Assembly (NCBI RefSeq): GCF_028401425.1
Contig: NZ_JAQOMS010000002.1
Span: forward strand, 1,860,001-1,924,000
DNA length: 64,000 bases
DNA from: Psychrosphaera algicola
Lineage (GTDB): Bacteria > Pseudomonadota > Gammaproteobacteria > Enterobacterales > Alteromonadaceae
Direction of reading: 5' to 3'
Below the pieces are notes generated by a model. The model was given only the letters and a program-made list of their open reading frames with translations. It was not told where the DNA came from and made no database searches. The translations under genes were made by a program, and so were the position numbers. Of the stretch, positions 50,336 to 61,644 are shown piece after piece. Positions within the stretch are counted from its first letter, which is position 1; the number at the start of each line of letters is the position of its first letter.

Positions 50336-51276
50336 TTATGCGAAGTTTTCTGTTCGAATTTTTGCACTAACTTGACTTATATCATATGGCGTCTTTTGGT
50401 AAACGTAATAATTTAGCCAGTTAATGAATAACAAATAACCATGGGACTGCCACAACTTTATTGGTGGCTGCGTAACATCATCATTTGGAAAGTAATTTAC
50501 GGGAACTATGGCCTCTAAACCGGCATCAACATCTCGTTGATATTCGGTCAATAAAGTATTTCGGTCGTACTCAGGATGGCCGGTAATAAATACTTTGGTT
50601 CCTGCTTTATCTTGCATTAGGTAAGCTCCGACTTCGTCACTTCCCGACACTAAGATCAAATCATCTACTTTTTTCAGTTGTTCGATTGGAACTTCACCGT
50701 AACGAGAATGCGGGGCAAAAAATACGTCGTCAAAACCACGCATGATTGGCGCTTTACTTTGCCATTTCTGATGTTGATACACGCCACTTAATTTATCGTC
50801 GCGGATCTCATGTTGTAAATCGTGATAGTGGTATATCGCTGCGTGGGCGGCCCAACACAAAAATAGCGTTGAAGTTACGTGATCTTCTGCCCATTTGAAG
50901 ACTTCCTGAGTTGAGACCAATAGGTAACGTCTTCATAACTTTTGAGACCTAGAGGTGCACCCGTAATAATTAAACCATCGTAATTTCGATCTTTAATATC
51001 ATTAAAATAGCGGTAAAACGTATCTAAATGATCCTCAGAGGTATTTTTTGCTCTGTGCTCTAAGCGCACTAAATCAATATCAACCTGCAATGGGCTGTTG
51101 GATAATAACCGAATTAATTGAATTTCTGTCGTTATTTTATCAGGCATCAAATTTAAGACAGCGACTTGCATAGGACGAATGTCCTGCGTGTCAGCTCTAT
51201 GTTCTGGCATGACATAGATATTTTCCTGCCTTAAGGCGTCTATGGCAGGTAATTGATCTGGGACTCGAATTGGCAT
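50336..51276 (-). CDS. metA: Homoserine O-succinyltransferase (frameshifted)
   Basis: First step of methionine synthesis from homoserine, about 313 residues. MetA motifs: MPIRVPDQLPAIDALRQENI, LNLMPDKITTEIQLIRLLSN, the nucleophilic Cys of TLFLCWAAHAA, and the His/Glu pair of ITGHPEYD. One base is missing at 50905-50910; SQLQEVFKWAEDH requires CTCCAGGAA, so this is another CCWGG site. MetJ boxes upstream indicate repression by SAM. The metH genes follow in the same direction 21 bp downstream. Confidence 0.93.
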
Positions 51277-51330
51277 GTCTTCACCTCATAAATACTAATC
51301 AAGGAAGATTACTTCAAATTTTAGCAATGT

Positions 51331-51362
51331 CAACATCTAGATGTTTAGACGTCCATGCATCC
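51331..51362 (-). promoter_or_regulatory. MetJ operator (tandem MET boxes) of metA
   Basis: Four consecutive 8-mers, CAACATCT, AGATGTTT, AGACGTCC and ATGCATCC, against the MET box AGACGTCT; the middle two match six and seven of eight positions. It begins 55 bp upstream of the metA start. Cooperative MetJ binding needs at least two tandem boxes, which is met. Confidence 0.75.
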
Positions 51363-51492
51363 TAAATATTTTTTGGGCTCGCGGTAGAATTTAGTCTGTA
51401 TTCATATTCCGTATTTATCCTTGCCTCATTTCCTCTAATCTCATTTCCCTAATAAAGAAAACAAAACACTACGCCAACTCGAAGGATCATCA

Positions 51493-51749
51493 ATGCCATT
51501 TGCGGTTGAAACGACAGTACATTGGTATTGCCGTTTTTCGCCAAACGTGTCGACAAATATGTAAAACCCGTAATAAGTTACCTTCACAAATCACAACTAC
51601 ATCCAATATTGTCTGCCTTATTTGAGATAAGTAAGACAAATAAATTAATTGTAAGTTTCATACGCAAAATCTTTTCCAAATTATTCCCTTCCATTACGCA
51701 ATGGTATTTTGCTCAAACAGTTTCAAAGTCAAAATCAGTTCAAAAATGA
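51493..51749 (+). CDS. Small unrecognised protein, 85 residues (frameshifted)
   Basis: ATG 51493 has GAAGGA nine bases upstream. Adding one T in the run 51534-51538 joins MPFAVETTVHWYCRF to the following open frame FAKRVDKYVKPVISYLHKSQ, ending QTVSKSKSVQK. Basic, partly amphipathic, no motif recognised. Either part alone is short, so coding status is uncertain. It is followed by about 265 bases in which I see only a likely promoter region for the EAL/HDOD gene. Confidence 0.35.
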
Positions 51750-52015
51750 CTAAAATCTCGGACCCCCTTAGAACATTAAGATTTGTTTACAACATCAACG
51801 TAATTTATTTGACCTAACTCATTCCATACAAGGTCAAAAAGATTATAATTTAGACAGACATTGAACATTATCCCAACCCCTTTTTGTAAAAAAGCGACTA
51901 ATTTGGATAAATTGGTGGTCATTAAAATCTATAGATAATATATTGGTTAGTAACTAATGTATGTGAAACAATATAACAAATAACCAGTTACGGTTAGTTG
52001 GAGCAATATTTACTA

Positions 52016-53237
52016 ATGTATTTTTACGCCGCTAGACAGCCCATTTTGGACCAGCAGAAAAAGCTTTTTGCCTACGAATTACTGTTTAGAGACGGTGTAA
52101 GTAATGTATTTCCCGATATTGACGAAGATGAAGCAACCTCACGAATTATTGAAGGTTCGCAGGTCAGTTATGGACTTGAAGACTTTACTGACAATAAGCC
52201 AGCATTTATCAATTTCACTTTAGATACCATTTTAAAAAATTACCCAACAATGATGGCACCTGAAACTATAGTTGTTGAAATACTGGAAACTGTTCAACCG
52301 GGGCGTCGCTTACTTGCTGCCGTCAAAGAGTTAAAAGAGTTAGGTTATACAATCGCTCTTGATGACTACGAGCATAAGCCCGTATGGAAACATTTTTATC
52401 CGTATATCGATATTATCAAATTCGACCTTCGTGCTATGACCATGGACGAAATTGCTGGTATTTTAATTGAGCTCAAGCCTCAATCGCATATAGACATGCT
52501 CGCTGAGAAAGTAGAAACCCTCGAAGAATTTGAACAGTGCAAAAACTTGGCTTTAAATACTTCCAAGGTTATTTTTCTCTAAACCTGAACTCGTTAAAGC
52601 AAAAAATTTATCACCAGCGCAAATGACATTAGCCGAATTGTTGTATGAGACTTCGAGTGAAACGTTAGATTTGCCTAAGATCACGCAAATTTTTGAGCGA
52701 GACGTCAATCTTTCTTATAAATTGCTGCGATATACAAATTCAGCAGCATTTAAACGTCGTGCCGAAATTTCAACAATCAAACAAGCCCTAGTCGTATTAG
52801 GCCAGCACGAACTTAGAAAATTCCTATCATTGCTATTTACCGCCCAAGTGAATAACAGCAAACCACAAGAGCTATTAAAAATGGCGATGGTTAGAGCGCG
52901 ATTTAGTGAATTGTTAGCTGCAGAGAATACTCAAATTGATTCAGCAATGGCGTTTTTAACCGGTATGATGTCACTTATCGACGCGATATTAGATGAATCA
53001 ATAGATAAGATAATGGAGCAATTGCCACTGGCAGCTGAGATTAAAAACGCCCTAATTAAAGGTGAAGGACAGCTGGCAGAAATATTAAAACTTGCCATTA
53101 CATTTGAAAAAGGTGACTGGGAACAAGAGTCGAAACTTGAATCTGTGTTAAATCTTAGTGGTAAACAAATTTCAGCTAAGTTTGCCGAGGCCATTAGTTG
53201 GGCCGATGACCAACTTTCACTTATATCTTCCGTTTAA
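52016..53237 (+). CDS. EAL-HDOD signalling protein with degenerate EAL domain (two deletions)
   Basis: About 407 residues from ATG 52016 (GGAG 13 bases upstream). The N-terminal EAL-like domain reads ARQPILDQQKKLFAYELLFR, so ELL replaces the EAL signature and DDYEHKPVW the catalytic DDF region; phosphodiesterase activity is unlikely. The C-terminal HDOD domain has ITQIFERDVNLSYKLLRYTN and QALVVLGQHELRKF. Breaks: one base missing at 52549-52550 (NLGFKYFQGYF) and one T missing in 52572-52576 (GYFFSKPELV). Such proteins act in c-di-GMP-linked or two-component pathways as effectors. Confidence 0.82.
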
Positions 53238-53258
53238 AATAGATTTTTAGTCAATATT

Positions 53259-53297
53259 AAAAAGCGCAGTCACCAAAATTGGTGCTGCGCTTTTTTA
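53259..53297 (+). terminator. Terminator of the EAL/HDOD gene
   Basis: AAAAGCGCAG/CTGCGCTTTT plus an inner CACCAA/TTGGTG pairing, followed by TTAC. Strong and well placed 21 bp after the stop. Confidence 0.85.
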
Positions 53298-53372
53298 CAT
53301 TTCAAAATTATCCTGAAATGAATTTATTCATTTAGGCATCTTTGAAATAATTCAATGCCATAAACTAAATCA

Positions 53373-53693
53373 CTAAATTCTGAATTGAGGCTTAATTTTA
53401 GCAAATAGTTTGGGACCAATGCCTTTAATTTCTTTTAGTTCAGAGAGTGTTTTAAACTTTCCTACCTTTTTGCGATATGCAAGTATTGCGGCCGCTTTAC
53501 TTTTGCCAAGTCCTTTAACTTTAATTAGCTCGTTTAAGCCAACGCGATTAAGATCAAGCAATGAGTGACTGCTTACCTGTTTAACTTGTGCATTTGTTCC
53601 ATCATTAACCATAGGCAAAGCAGACGCACTGTGCGAACCAAACAAGCTGCCAATAATTAAAAGTAGATATTTTACTGAACGTCCTTTCATCAT
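53373..53693 (-). CDS. comEA: ComEA-family helix-hairpin-helix protein
   Basis: Exported DNA-binding protein of 106 residues. Signal peptide (YLLLIIGSLFGSHSASA), then two HhH motifs: LNELIKVKGLGKSKAAAIL and KTLSELKEIKGIGPKLFAKI. In naturally competent bacteria ComEA ratchets incoming DNA into the periplasm; the pilus genes here would supply the uptake machinery. Intact. Related HhH proteins without a competence role also exist. Confidence 0.85.
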   Translation of the reverse strand: MMKGRSVKYLLLIIGSLFGSHSASALPMVNDGTNAQVKQVSSHSLLDLNRVGLNELIKVKGLGKSKAAAILAYRKKVGKFKTLSELKEIKGIGPKLFAKIKPQFRI

Positions 53694-53789
53694 ATTTCCT
53701 TTTTGTAGTTTAAGAACATTCCAAATAGTAAATTAGAATGCTGAAACCACAAGTCCAGTTTTTATCAAAAAAGTACAGTTTACATGAGG

Positions 53790-54661
53790 TTAGGAACTTA
53801 CGAGTTGCTCGAGTACGCGCTTAATTTGAACCCCAATATTGGAATAGAATACTCTTCGGTGACTCGTTTTCCGCCACACTAGACTCAAGTTACGAAACGC
53901 ATTTTTATCCTCTAGCTCAGCGACCTGCAGCTTATGGCGGTCAACAAAGCCAGATTTAATAGCGAGCTTAGTTAAATAAGTTGCGCCTGCATGCCCTCTA
54001 CCATTGCCAATAAAGTCGTTAAACTACTGGCCTGGAATGGATGAACATCTTTAGATTCAGACAAGCTACAGCCACTAATCGTATGCTCTGACAAACAATG
54101 ATCGCGTTCTAACAAATAGACATTATTTTCTACATTATCTTTATGAAAAACATGGTAAAACTGATCTTTAATCAAATGATACTCAACAAATTCGCCGACG
54201 TTATAAGGCGTCGCCATCAACACCATGTCAAGTCGGCCCTCTCGAAGTAAAGACAGGCAGTTGTCTGTTGTATCTTCACGTAAATAAAGGTCCAATTTAG
54301 GAAATTGCTCTGCACAATCTTTTATTAAAGGATTTACAACAAATGGGGCGATGGTAGGGATAATACCTAAGTGCAATTCACCGCCGTATTGGTTGCCATC
54401 TGATGTTGCCGTGGCCACGAGATCAGCGCTGCTTTCTAAAATTTCCCGAGATTTTTTAACGACATCGACACCAACAGGGGTAAACACAAACGTTTTGTGG
54501 TCGCGTTCGATTAACTGTGCATCTAATTGCTCTTCCAAGGCTTGAATTGCACTACTTAATGTTGATTGTGAAACAAAACACTTTTTTGCTGCCTGACCAA
54601 AATGTCCAGTATCGTACAAAGAAACTAAGTATTTTAGCTGCTGGAGCTTGGGTAACTTCAT
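53790..54661 (-). CDS. oxyR: LysR-type peroxide sensor OxyR (frameshifted)
   Basis: Transcription factor of about 290 residues. N-terminal HTH: KLPKLQQLKYLVSLYDTGHF and SQSTLSSAIQALEEQL. The regulatory domain contains the redox pair as C-X8-C (DHCLSEHTISGCSL), the OxyR hallmark that forms a disulfide in peroxide. One base is missing at 53987-53995; repair gives MVEGHAGATYLTKLAIKSG and the C-terminal part to TAA at 53790. It is transcribed away from the envelope-protein gene at 54859. Confidence 0.9.
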
Positions 54662-54858
54662 ATAAATAGCCTTTCTTGAAGTATCAATTTATCGCTTATT
54701 TTATGGCGCTTACCTTACCGAATAACCTCCCAACTGACAAAGAGATTCAATAAATTGTTACTTGGTCGGCCAATATCTTGATTCTACCGCAATAGCATAT
54801 TTTTTTCATAAACTCTATTATTCTTATACGTACGAAAAACGCGCGGGGAGAAAATCCT

Positions 54859-55325
54859 ATGAACGTTTCACATATAAAAAAGTAATATTGGTATCAACAG
54901 TAATATTTTGTTCAGCAACAACAGCAGCGACAGTTTCGAATGTTAATTGCGAATGTGCTCAAAAACAAAACGGCTGTGAAGCACCAAAAGCCCAAAGCCC
55001 TAGTTGGTGGAATTGGATAACTGGCAACAAAAATGGTTCGCAATTCCACTTTTTTGACCTTATTGAATTACTACACAATAGTGACAAGGTTGCCGCAGTA
55101 GACAAGGGAGAGATTGAGGGTGAAAACGATAAAAGTAACGCATAAACCGAGCTTTTTTCCGCTTTGAAAAGTGCAGCGTCTGCCATGATTGGCATTCAAA
55201 AGTCAGATAAACACAGTTCAGATTTTAATTCAGATACACCATTTCCATTTATTTTGGCTGGCGTTATTTTAGTGATTGGGTTTATTTTAGCACTGATCAC
55301 GATTGTTAATTTTGTTGTCGGCTAG
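54859..55325 (+). CDS. Predicted exported protein with C-terminal membrane helix; A-run deletion and in-frame TAA
   Basis: ATG 54859 has GGGGAG nine bases upstream. One missing A in the run 54876-54881 links MNVSHIKK to VILVSTVIFCSATTAATVSN, a signal peptide. The secreted part has CECAQKQNGCEAP and a Trp-rich PSWWNWITGNK. TAA at 55143-55145 stops it, but the same frame continues after the TAA with TELFSALKSAASAMIGIQ and a hydrophobic helix (ILAGVILVIGFILALITIV), ending TAG at 55325. Either two proteins or one interrupted by a stop; CCWGG does not explain this stop. No family recognised. Confidence 0.45.
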
Positions 55326-55385
55326 GACGAGTTAAATTAAGTTGCAATACCAATGTTGCGATACGTATATAGCAATATCTAAGTA

Positions 55386-55411
55386 GCGATTTACAGCAAA
55401 GTGTTAAATCG
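55386..55411. terminator. Hairpin between two convergent genes
   Basis: GCGATTTA pairs with TAAATCGC around a ten-base loop; ATTTT follows on the plus strand after GCA. Weak but plausible terminator for the gene ending at 55325 and partly for dam. Confidence 0.5.
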
Positions 55412-55419
55412 CTGCAATT

Positions 55420-56260
55420 TTACCGAGACTTAACGATTACCTTATCTGGGCAATAGTAAGCAAATATCTCACCTACCTTCTTTCTTGTCGCGCCATTTTG
55501 ACTAATGTTCCTGCTAACCTTTACAAAACTATGCTTAGCTTCATGGTAAAGCTTTCTAGTGAGTTCAGTGTCATGATTACTAATCAGCACTGGGATCTTT
55601 CTATTGAACGCTGTGTGTTCTGCCAAAAGCGCTAATTTGGCCTGCTCATTTGGATCAAAGCCGCCTACCGAATAACTCGTAAATTTTGCGGTTTGACTTA
55701 ATGGAGCGTATGGCGGATCGCAGTAAATAACAGAACCGGCCCTTGCCCGCGAAAACGTCTTTTTATAATCCTCACAAACAAACTTAGCTTTTTAGCTTTT
55801 TCCGAAAATGCATAAATTTCATTTTCTGGAAAATAGGGTTTGTTGTAGTCACCAAAAGGCACATTAAAGCCTCCTTTCAAATTATAACGACATAACCCGT
55901 TATAGCCGTGGCGATTCAAATAGATAAATAACAAGGCTCGATAATACAGATCGGTAGTGGTATTGAACTCCTGACGCAAACCGTAATACATCACTTTGTC
56001 GTTATTTTTCTGATTGAAAAGCGTTCGAGCATCAGTGACAAGTGTCTTTGGTCGCGACTTTACATATTTGTATAATCGAATTAAATCTGGATTAACGTCA
56101 TTTAGTAGGTAAGAATCATAGTTACTATTGAGAAAAACAGAACCGGCACCGACAAACGGTTCAACCAATTTTTCCCCTCCGGCAATCTGGAGTGGATCTG
56201 CTCAATAAGGCTGTACTTTCCGCCGGCCCACTTAAGAAAGGCTCTGGTTTTCTTGGTCAT
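55420..56260 (-). CDS. dam: DNA adenine methylase Dam (two frameshifts)
   Basis: Methylates adenine in GATC, marking the parental strand for MutS-directed repair and timing replication. About 280 residues. Motif I AFLKWAGGKYSLIEQI, SAM-binding EPFVGAGSVFLN, the Tyr-rich RALLFIYLNRHGYNGLCRYN and catalytic DPPYAPLSQT all appear after repair. Breaks: 56169-56177 (one base missing, SRLPEGEKLVEPF) and run 55789-55793 (one A missing on the coding strand, EKAKKAKFVCEDYKK). The start lies two bases after the damX stop. Confidence 0.93.
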
Positions 56261-56262
56261 GG

Positions 56263-57779
56263 TTACTCGGCTTTTTCGAAACGTTGATTATAAGTTTGAA
56301 TTTGTTGTTGGATCACCGACACTGATTTTGCCCAAGCATTCGGCTCGAGGCGTGAGGCAACTTCGCGAGCTTGTGTAATGGTATCAAATAAGCCATAGGT
56401 CACCACTATCCAATCTGTCCCATTTCGTTGAATTTTGTAAATCCGAAATTCACTGGGCTTTACTGGTGCTGAAACTAAATACTCAGCTAAAGTTGGCTCT
56501 GAGCTAACCGCAGTAAACTGCAATACATAGCGGTCTTTTGGCAATGACATAAACGCGTCATTGTCAATTTTATACAAACTTGGTTGCGGCTGTTCTGGGT
56601 AATTCTCTGATGCCGTTGCAATAATTAAGTCACTGTCGTTCACAACCTGTTTGGCTACGGCCGCTGACTTAGACAGTTGATTTTCCACTGACTGTTTTTT
56701 AACGGTAGAAGGAGTATTAGCAGCTAATGACGGCGTAGATTTTACGGATGTCGTTCCCGTCACTTTTGCGCTGTCCTCCGCATTGCCACCTTTATCAGGG
56801 TTTGTCTGCGGCGTGATGACCGAGGCTGGGTCATCCAAAGATGCTTGTAACGCAGTAAACATTTCTTCAGCGGACGCTGTCCGGGTCGCCGCAAGATCAT
56901 CGGCATACAAGGTACGACTTTTAAATTCTGGTATCGACACCTTTTTATTGGCGTTGAGCACTTGTTTCACCGCCAAAGACTCATCATCCTCCGGACCAAT
57001 ATGTTGCTTTGCAACGTTTGGAGTTGAGTCAAAATAACCCACATTGTAGGCATAAATCCCAAGGGCAAGAAGTAAACTTGCGAGCGTGACAATTGCCCCC
57101 AAAGTTTGATATTTAAGCCGCCTGAATTAACTAACTCTAAGTTATTTTGGTCGTTATAGGCCAATAACTGGATCGGAACACCTTTTGAGTTTTCAATCCA
57201 ACGCTTCAACTTTGAATCGGTAATCGCTGGCAACTCAGAAAAATACGTATTTAACAGATGATAACTTTCGTCCTTTGACAACCTAGGTATTGATTCAACG
57301 GCGATAAGCTGTGAATTAATATTTAACAAGGTGGCCGAGATTGACTTGTCGAAACTGAGTACAATTGAAAACTGGATACCCGCACCGTTAATTTGGCTAA
57401 AGACCTGTAATAACTCACCAACCAGTTTTGCAGACATATAGTGCGCATTATCTATCGCTACCATTAGTTCAGTTTGCTGATTAAACTCAAGGAATGAGCT
57501 TACAAGGGGTTTTTCTGGGTCAAATAGTACATTGCCAAACAATTGCTCTATTATCCGGCTGCGGAGCTGTACATCCGTGATGTTTTTTGAAGCTGTGACA
57601 TAACATTTGTTGGCATCTGGCATCGCCGTTGTTAAAACTTCTTCTAACAAAACGGTTTTGCCAAACCCCATGCCGCCTTCAAGCGCAACGATCTTGTTTT
57701 GAGTTAACAAAGAACGAAGTTGAACTAAATAATTTAGTCGACTTGGTGGGAAGTAGAAATTAGAGCCCAAAGCGGTCAT
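56263..57779 (-). CDS. damX: Cell division protein DamX (frameshifted)
   Basis: About 505 residues. N-terminal AAA-type ATPase part with Walker A GGMGFGKT at 35-42 and Walker B-like LMVAIDNAHYM; a membrane helix follows (AIVTLASLLLALGIYAYNV) and a long Ser/Thr/Pro-rich linker leads to a C-terminal SPOR domain (YVLQFTAVSSEPTLAEYL) that binds denuded septal glycan. One G is missing in the C run 57096-57100 on the plus strand, giving WGAIVTLAS. ATGA overlap with aroB. Confidence 0.9.
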
Positions 57780-58842
57780 TGTAAAATTAGTTTCAGTTCA
57801 CTCTCGGTTACGTCTGTAACCAGTATCGCCTCACCTAAGTGTTTCGGCAATACAAATCTTATGGTTTGTGCCTGAACTTTTTTATCTTTTTTCATATGAG
57901 GAATATATTGCTCATATGACATTTGTGCAGGTCCTTTCGAAGGCAACGAAAACGCGTCATTTAGAGCAACGATGCGATTAACGTCAGCATCCGATAACCA
58001 ACCACGTAATTTGGCTAATTCGGAAGCTTGCACCATACCGACAGCAACTGCTTCGCCGTGAAGCCAATTGCCATACCCCATTTCAGCTTCGATAGCGTGC
58101 CCAAAAGTATGACCTAGGTTAAGCAATGCTCGAACACCACTTTCTTTTTCATCTTGCGCAACAATATCAGCTTTATTTTGGCAGCATTGCTTAATGATAT
58201 AAGACAATACACTTGGAACTTTCGCTGAAATTTCAGCTAGGTTAACTTCGAGATATTCAAATAATTGAATGTCACCCAAAATACCGTATTTAATAACCTC
58301 AGCCATTCCTGCTGAAAACTCTCTATCAGGCAATGAAGAAAGGGAATCAATATCAATAATTACGGCTTTAGGTTGGTAAAACGCACCAATCATATTTTTG
58401 CCGAGTGGATGATTAACTGCCGTTTTTCCGCCTACTGATGAGTCAACTTGACTCAATAAGGTTGTTGGGACTTGAATAAAATCAACACCACGTTGGTAGG
58501 TGGCCGCAACAAAACCTGTCACGTCGCCTATTACACCGCCACCTAAAGCAATTAGAGTTACATCACGACCATAATTACCCGAAAGTAAAAAGCTCATGAT
58601 ATGTTCGTAACTTGCTAATGTTTTGTATGCTTCACCATCAGGTATGGTCACAGTCGCTACATCATATTGAGATAGCAATTCTGCAACTTCGGTGGCAAAG
58701 ATGGGTGCTAAAGTATCATTTGTAACAATGACAACTTTAGTTCCTTTGATGTGTTGCGAAAACAAAAAGCATCAAACATCGCTCCCTGTTTTATATAAAT
58801 CGGGTAGCTGCGTTCACCTAACGAAACATTTAGGGTTTCCAT
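57776..58842 (-). CDS. aroB: 3-dehydroquinate synthase (frameshifted near 5' end)
   Basis: Second step of the shikimate pathway, NAD- and metal-dependent. About 355 residues from ATG 58842, with GGAGG ten bases upstream. N terminus METLNVSLGERSYPIYIKQG, then one missing T on the coding strand (run 58764-58768) before FSQHIKGTKVVIVTND. Core motifs: ALGGGVIGDVTGFVAATYQR, SVGGKTAVNHPLGKN and the metal ligands of ALLNLGHTFGHAIE. It lies between aroK and damX. Confidence 0.95.
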
Positions 58843-58860
58843 ACTGACAGCCTCCGCTAT

Positions 58861-59379
58861 TTAGAAATCGAGTTTACTAATAATTTCGTTTGCAACAACA
58901 CGTGCACTTTGTTCATCGGTTTTAACCACGATGTCAGCCACTTCTTCATAAAGTGGATTACGTTCTTCAGACAAGCGAATCAATACATCTCTCGCTGGTT
59001 CTTCAGTCTGTAACAAAGGTCTACGCTTATCACGTTGAGTACGAGCAACTTGTTTTTCAATTGGGGTTTCCAAATAAACTACAATTCCACGTGCGGATAG
59101 ACGATTACGAATTTCTTTACTGACAACTGAGCCACCGCCTGTGGCTAACACAATACCTTGTTTTTCGGTCAATTCAGTGATGACAGATTCTTCGCGTTGG
59201 CGAAAACCCTCTTCACCTTCGATATCAAATACCCATGCGATATCAGCGCCAGTGCGACGCTCTATTTCCTGATCCGAATCGACAAACTGCAAATGCAATT
59301 GATCGGCGAGGTGTCTGCCGATTGTGCTTTTACCCGCGCCCATTGGACCAACTAAGAAGATGTTACGTTTTTCAGCCAT
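58861..59379 (-). CDS. aroK: Shikimate kinase AroK
   Basis: ATP-dependent phosphorylation of shikimate. 172 residues, intact. P-loop GPMGAGKST at 11-19, shikimate-binding DSDQEIERRTGADIAWVFD with the conserved Asp-Arg pair, ATGGGSV and the lid RTQRDKRRPLLQ. It stands 18 bp upstream of aroB and follows pilQ, the usual order. Confidence 0.96.
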   Translation of the reverse strand: MAEKRNIFLVGPMGAGKSTIGRHLADQLHLQFVDSDQEIERRTGADIAWVFDIEGEEGFRQREESVITELTEKQGIVLATGGGSVVSKEIRNRLSARGIVVYLETPIEKQVARTQRDKRRPLLQTEEPARDVLIRLSEERNPLYEEVADIVVKTDEQSARVVANEIISKLDF

Positions 59380-59517
59380 ATTACCTAATTCAAATACTAT
59401 GTTTTGTGTTTACAACAAGCCCAAGGCACCATACTTCGCGCCCATGAAAAATTTAAGGCGCGAATTATCGCAAAAAAGTGGCAAAATTGCAACTAAGAGT
59501 TGTCAATAAGAAGCTAA

Positions 59518-61642
59518 CTACAATGCATCAGTAACAATTTTAGGTGTTACGAAGATTAAAAGTTCGCGTTTTTCGTTAAAAGAAGTATCCGTTCTGAACA
59601 ATCTACCAATAAATGGTAGGTCACCTAACAGCGGAACTTTACTTACGGAGTTTATCACTTGTTGCTGATATATTCCCCCAATACTATAGTTTCACCATTA
59701 ACAGCTGTGACTTGTGTTTGTAGTTGCTGCGTATCAATCGCGACAGCTGGGCCAGTTGGTGTAGAAACTGTATCGCCCCGCGCATCTTGAGTGATGTTTA
59801 AATCTAATATTACACTGTTATCTGGCGTGATTTGCGGTGTAACTTCCAAACTTAATACCGCTTTTTTGAATGACACAGTTGTTGCACCACTCGACGCAGC
59901 CTGAACATAAGGTATTTCTGTACCCTGCTCAATCCGCGACATCTTTTGATTTGAAGCCGTGATACGTGGGGTCGCAACTATCTCACCCTTATTTTCACGC
60001 TCTAGTGCAGATAATTCTAAATCTAATAATGTACCGTCAGCTAAACGGGCTATTTGCACAGCAATACTACCTGCAGGACTTGCAACGGGTAAGTTTACAT
60101 TTAGTCGTTGGGCAACAGGTATTGCAAGGACGCTAGTTTGCTCGCCGCCTGTAGACGCAGTATCTTGATTGTAATTTGCTGAACCAGCGCCATCCAATGA
60201 CCCGCTGATACCCGATGTATAACCACTGCTTGGTGCATTTCGGTCAGTAATCCCCCAACGAATACCAAGTTGCTCGTCAATATTGTCACGAATTGTGACC
60301 ATTCGAGCCTCAATAATTACCTGTTTAATTGGAATATCTAATGTTTTTACTGCTTTTTTAACAGTTTCGATACCATCAAACGTATCTTTAACTAAAAGTG
60401 TATTTGTTCTGTCATCCACTGATACTTGACCGCGAGGAGTTAAAAGTGACGTTCCATCTGATTTTAACAATGCCGCGATATTTACCGCTTTCGCGTAGTT
60501 TATTTGAATAAACTCGGACACCAGCGGTTCATTTTCTTCCACTTTTTACGTGCTTCAAGTTCGCGAGCTTCACGAGCGGTTAATTCATCCGCTGGGGCAA
60601 CCATTAATACATTGCCGTCCATGCGTTTATCTAAACCTTTCGTTTTTAATACGATATCGAGCGCCTGATCCCACGGTACGCCATTTAATCTTAGTGTTAA
60701 TGACCCAGACACTGTATCCGATACCACTAAGTTAAACCCGTTGTAGTCCGCGATTATTTGTAAAACAGTTCGTATTGGTAAATCCTAAGTTTAGGGATAT
60801 CGGCTGACCTTGATACTCAGTTCCGCCGGCTAATATGCCTTGTTGCTCTGCGGCTTTAATGACAGATAAAGTGAAGATATTATCAAGTTGTTGGAAGTCA
60901 TACTCAAACTCACCGTCAACATTAACAACTAAACGCGTATTAACGCCCACTTGGAATGTTTCAATACCACCTACCACAGTGCCAAAGTCGGTCACGTCCA
61001 TTTTATAAAGCAGTTCATTTACAATATCAGTATTGTGAAACTCAATAAAAATTTGATTGTCAGAGGAAGTGACATCAACCGCTGCCATATTATCGCGTAG
61101 GAACACCAAAACACGACCTTCGGTTTCTTGACTAGGATCTGTACCACGACGGAAGTCTAAAGCTTGAATGCGATTGATAAGTGTAATTGCAGTGTCTTGT
61201 TGTGCTTGAGCTTCTAACGATGCATTGTCTGAAACACGAATAAAGAAACGATTACCTTCAACACGTGATTGATAGATTTTTAAGTAATCGAGTAAAATGC
61301 TCACCATAACGCCGTCATCCATATACTGGGTTTCAACATTAATAACGCCATCTTTCTCGATTAATACGTTAGCTAGGCTTTCTTCAAAATCAGTTTCGTC
61401 AAAAAACATTTCAATTCGAGCAGGTTCGTTATAAACCTGAACATTTGGATCTGCGTAGAGTTCTTCATCAAAGACAAATTCGAGTTCAGTTTCACCTTTA
61501 ACAATTGGGCTATAACGAATGTCATACAACAAAGGTATCGATTGTGCGGTAAACACCATAAAAGGGCAAACATCCCAACAAGCGATCGCACCGTTGCAGA
61601 TTTATTTTTATTTTTTGTTTGAAAATCCATATTTTTGACCAT
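59518..61642 (-). CDS. pilQ: Type IV pilus secretin PilQ (several frameshifts)
   Basis: Outer-membrane secretin through which the pilus passes, about 708 residues. The N-terminal signal segment (SATVRSLVGMFALL) is followed by AMIN-type beta domains, an N0/N1 region (LRLNGVPWDQALDIVLKTKG) and the secretin core (GTEIPYVQAASSGATTVSFK, VILDLNITQDARGDTVSTP), ending RELLIFVTPKIVTDAL. Breaks: 61560-61566, near 60770, run 60544-60548 and run 59676-59680; three are single missing bases. The one near 60770, at NLGFTN..RTVLQIIADYNG, is larger and is discussed as a finding. Confidence 0.92.
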
Positions 61643-61644
61643 TT

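Noticed and set aside
51277..51492. SAM riboswitch ahead of metA
   Set aside because: No conserved riboswitch core was seen; tandem MET boxes account for regulation.
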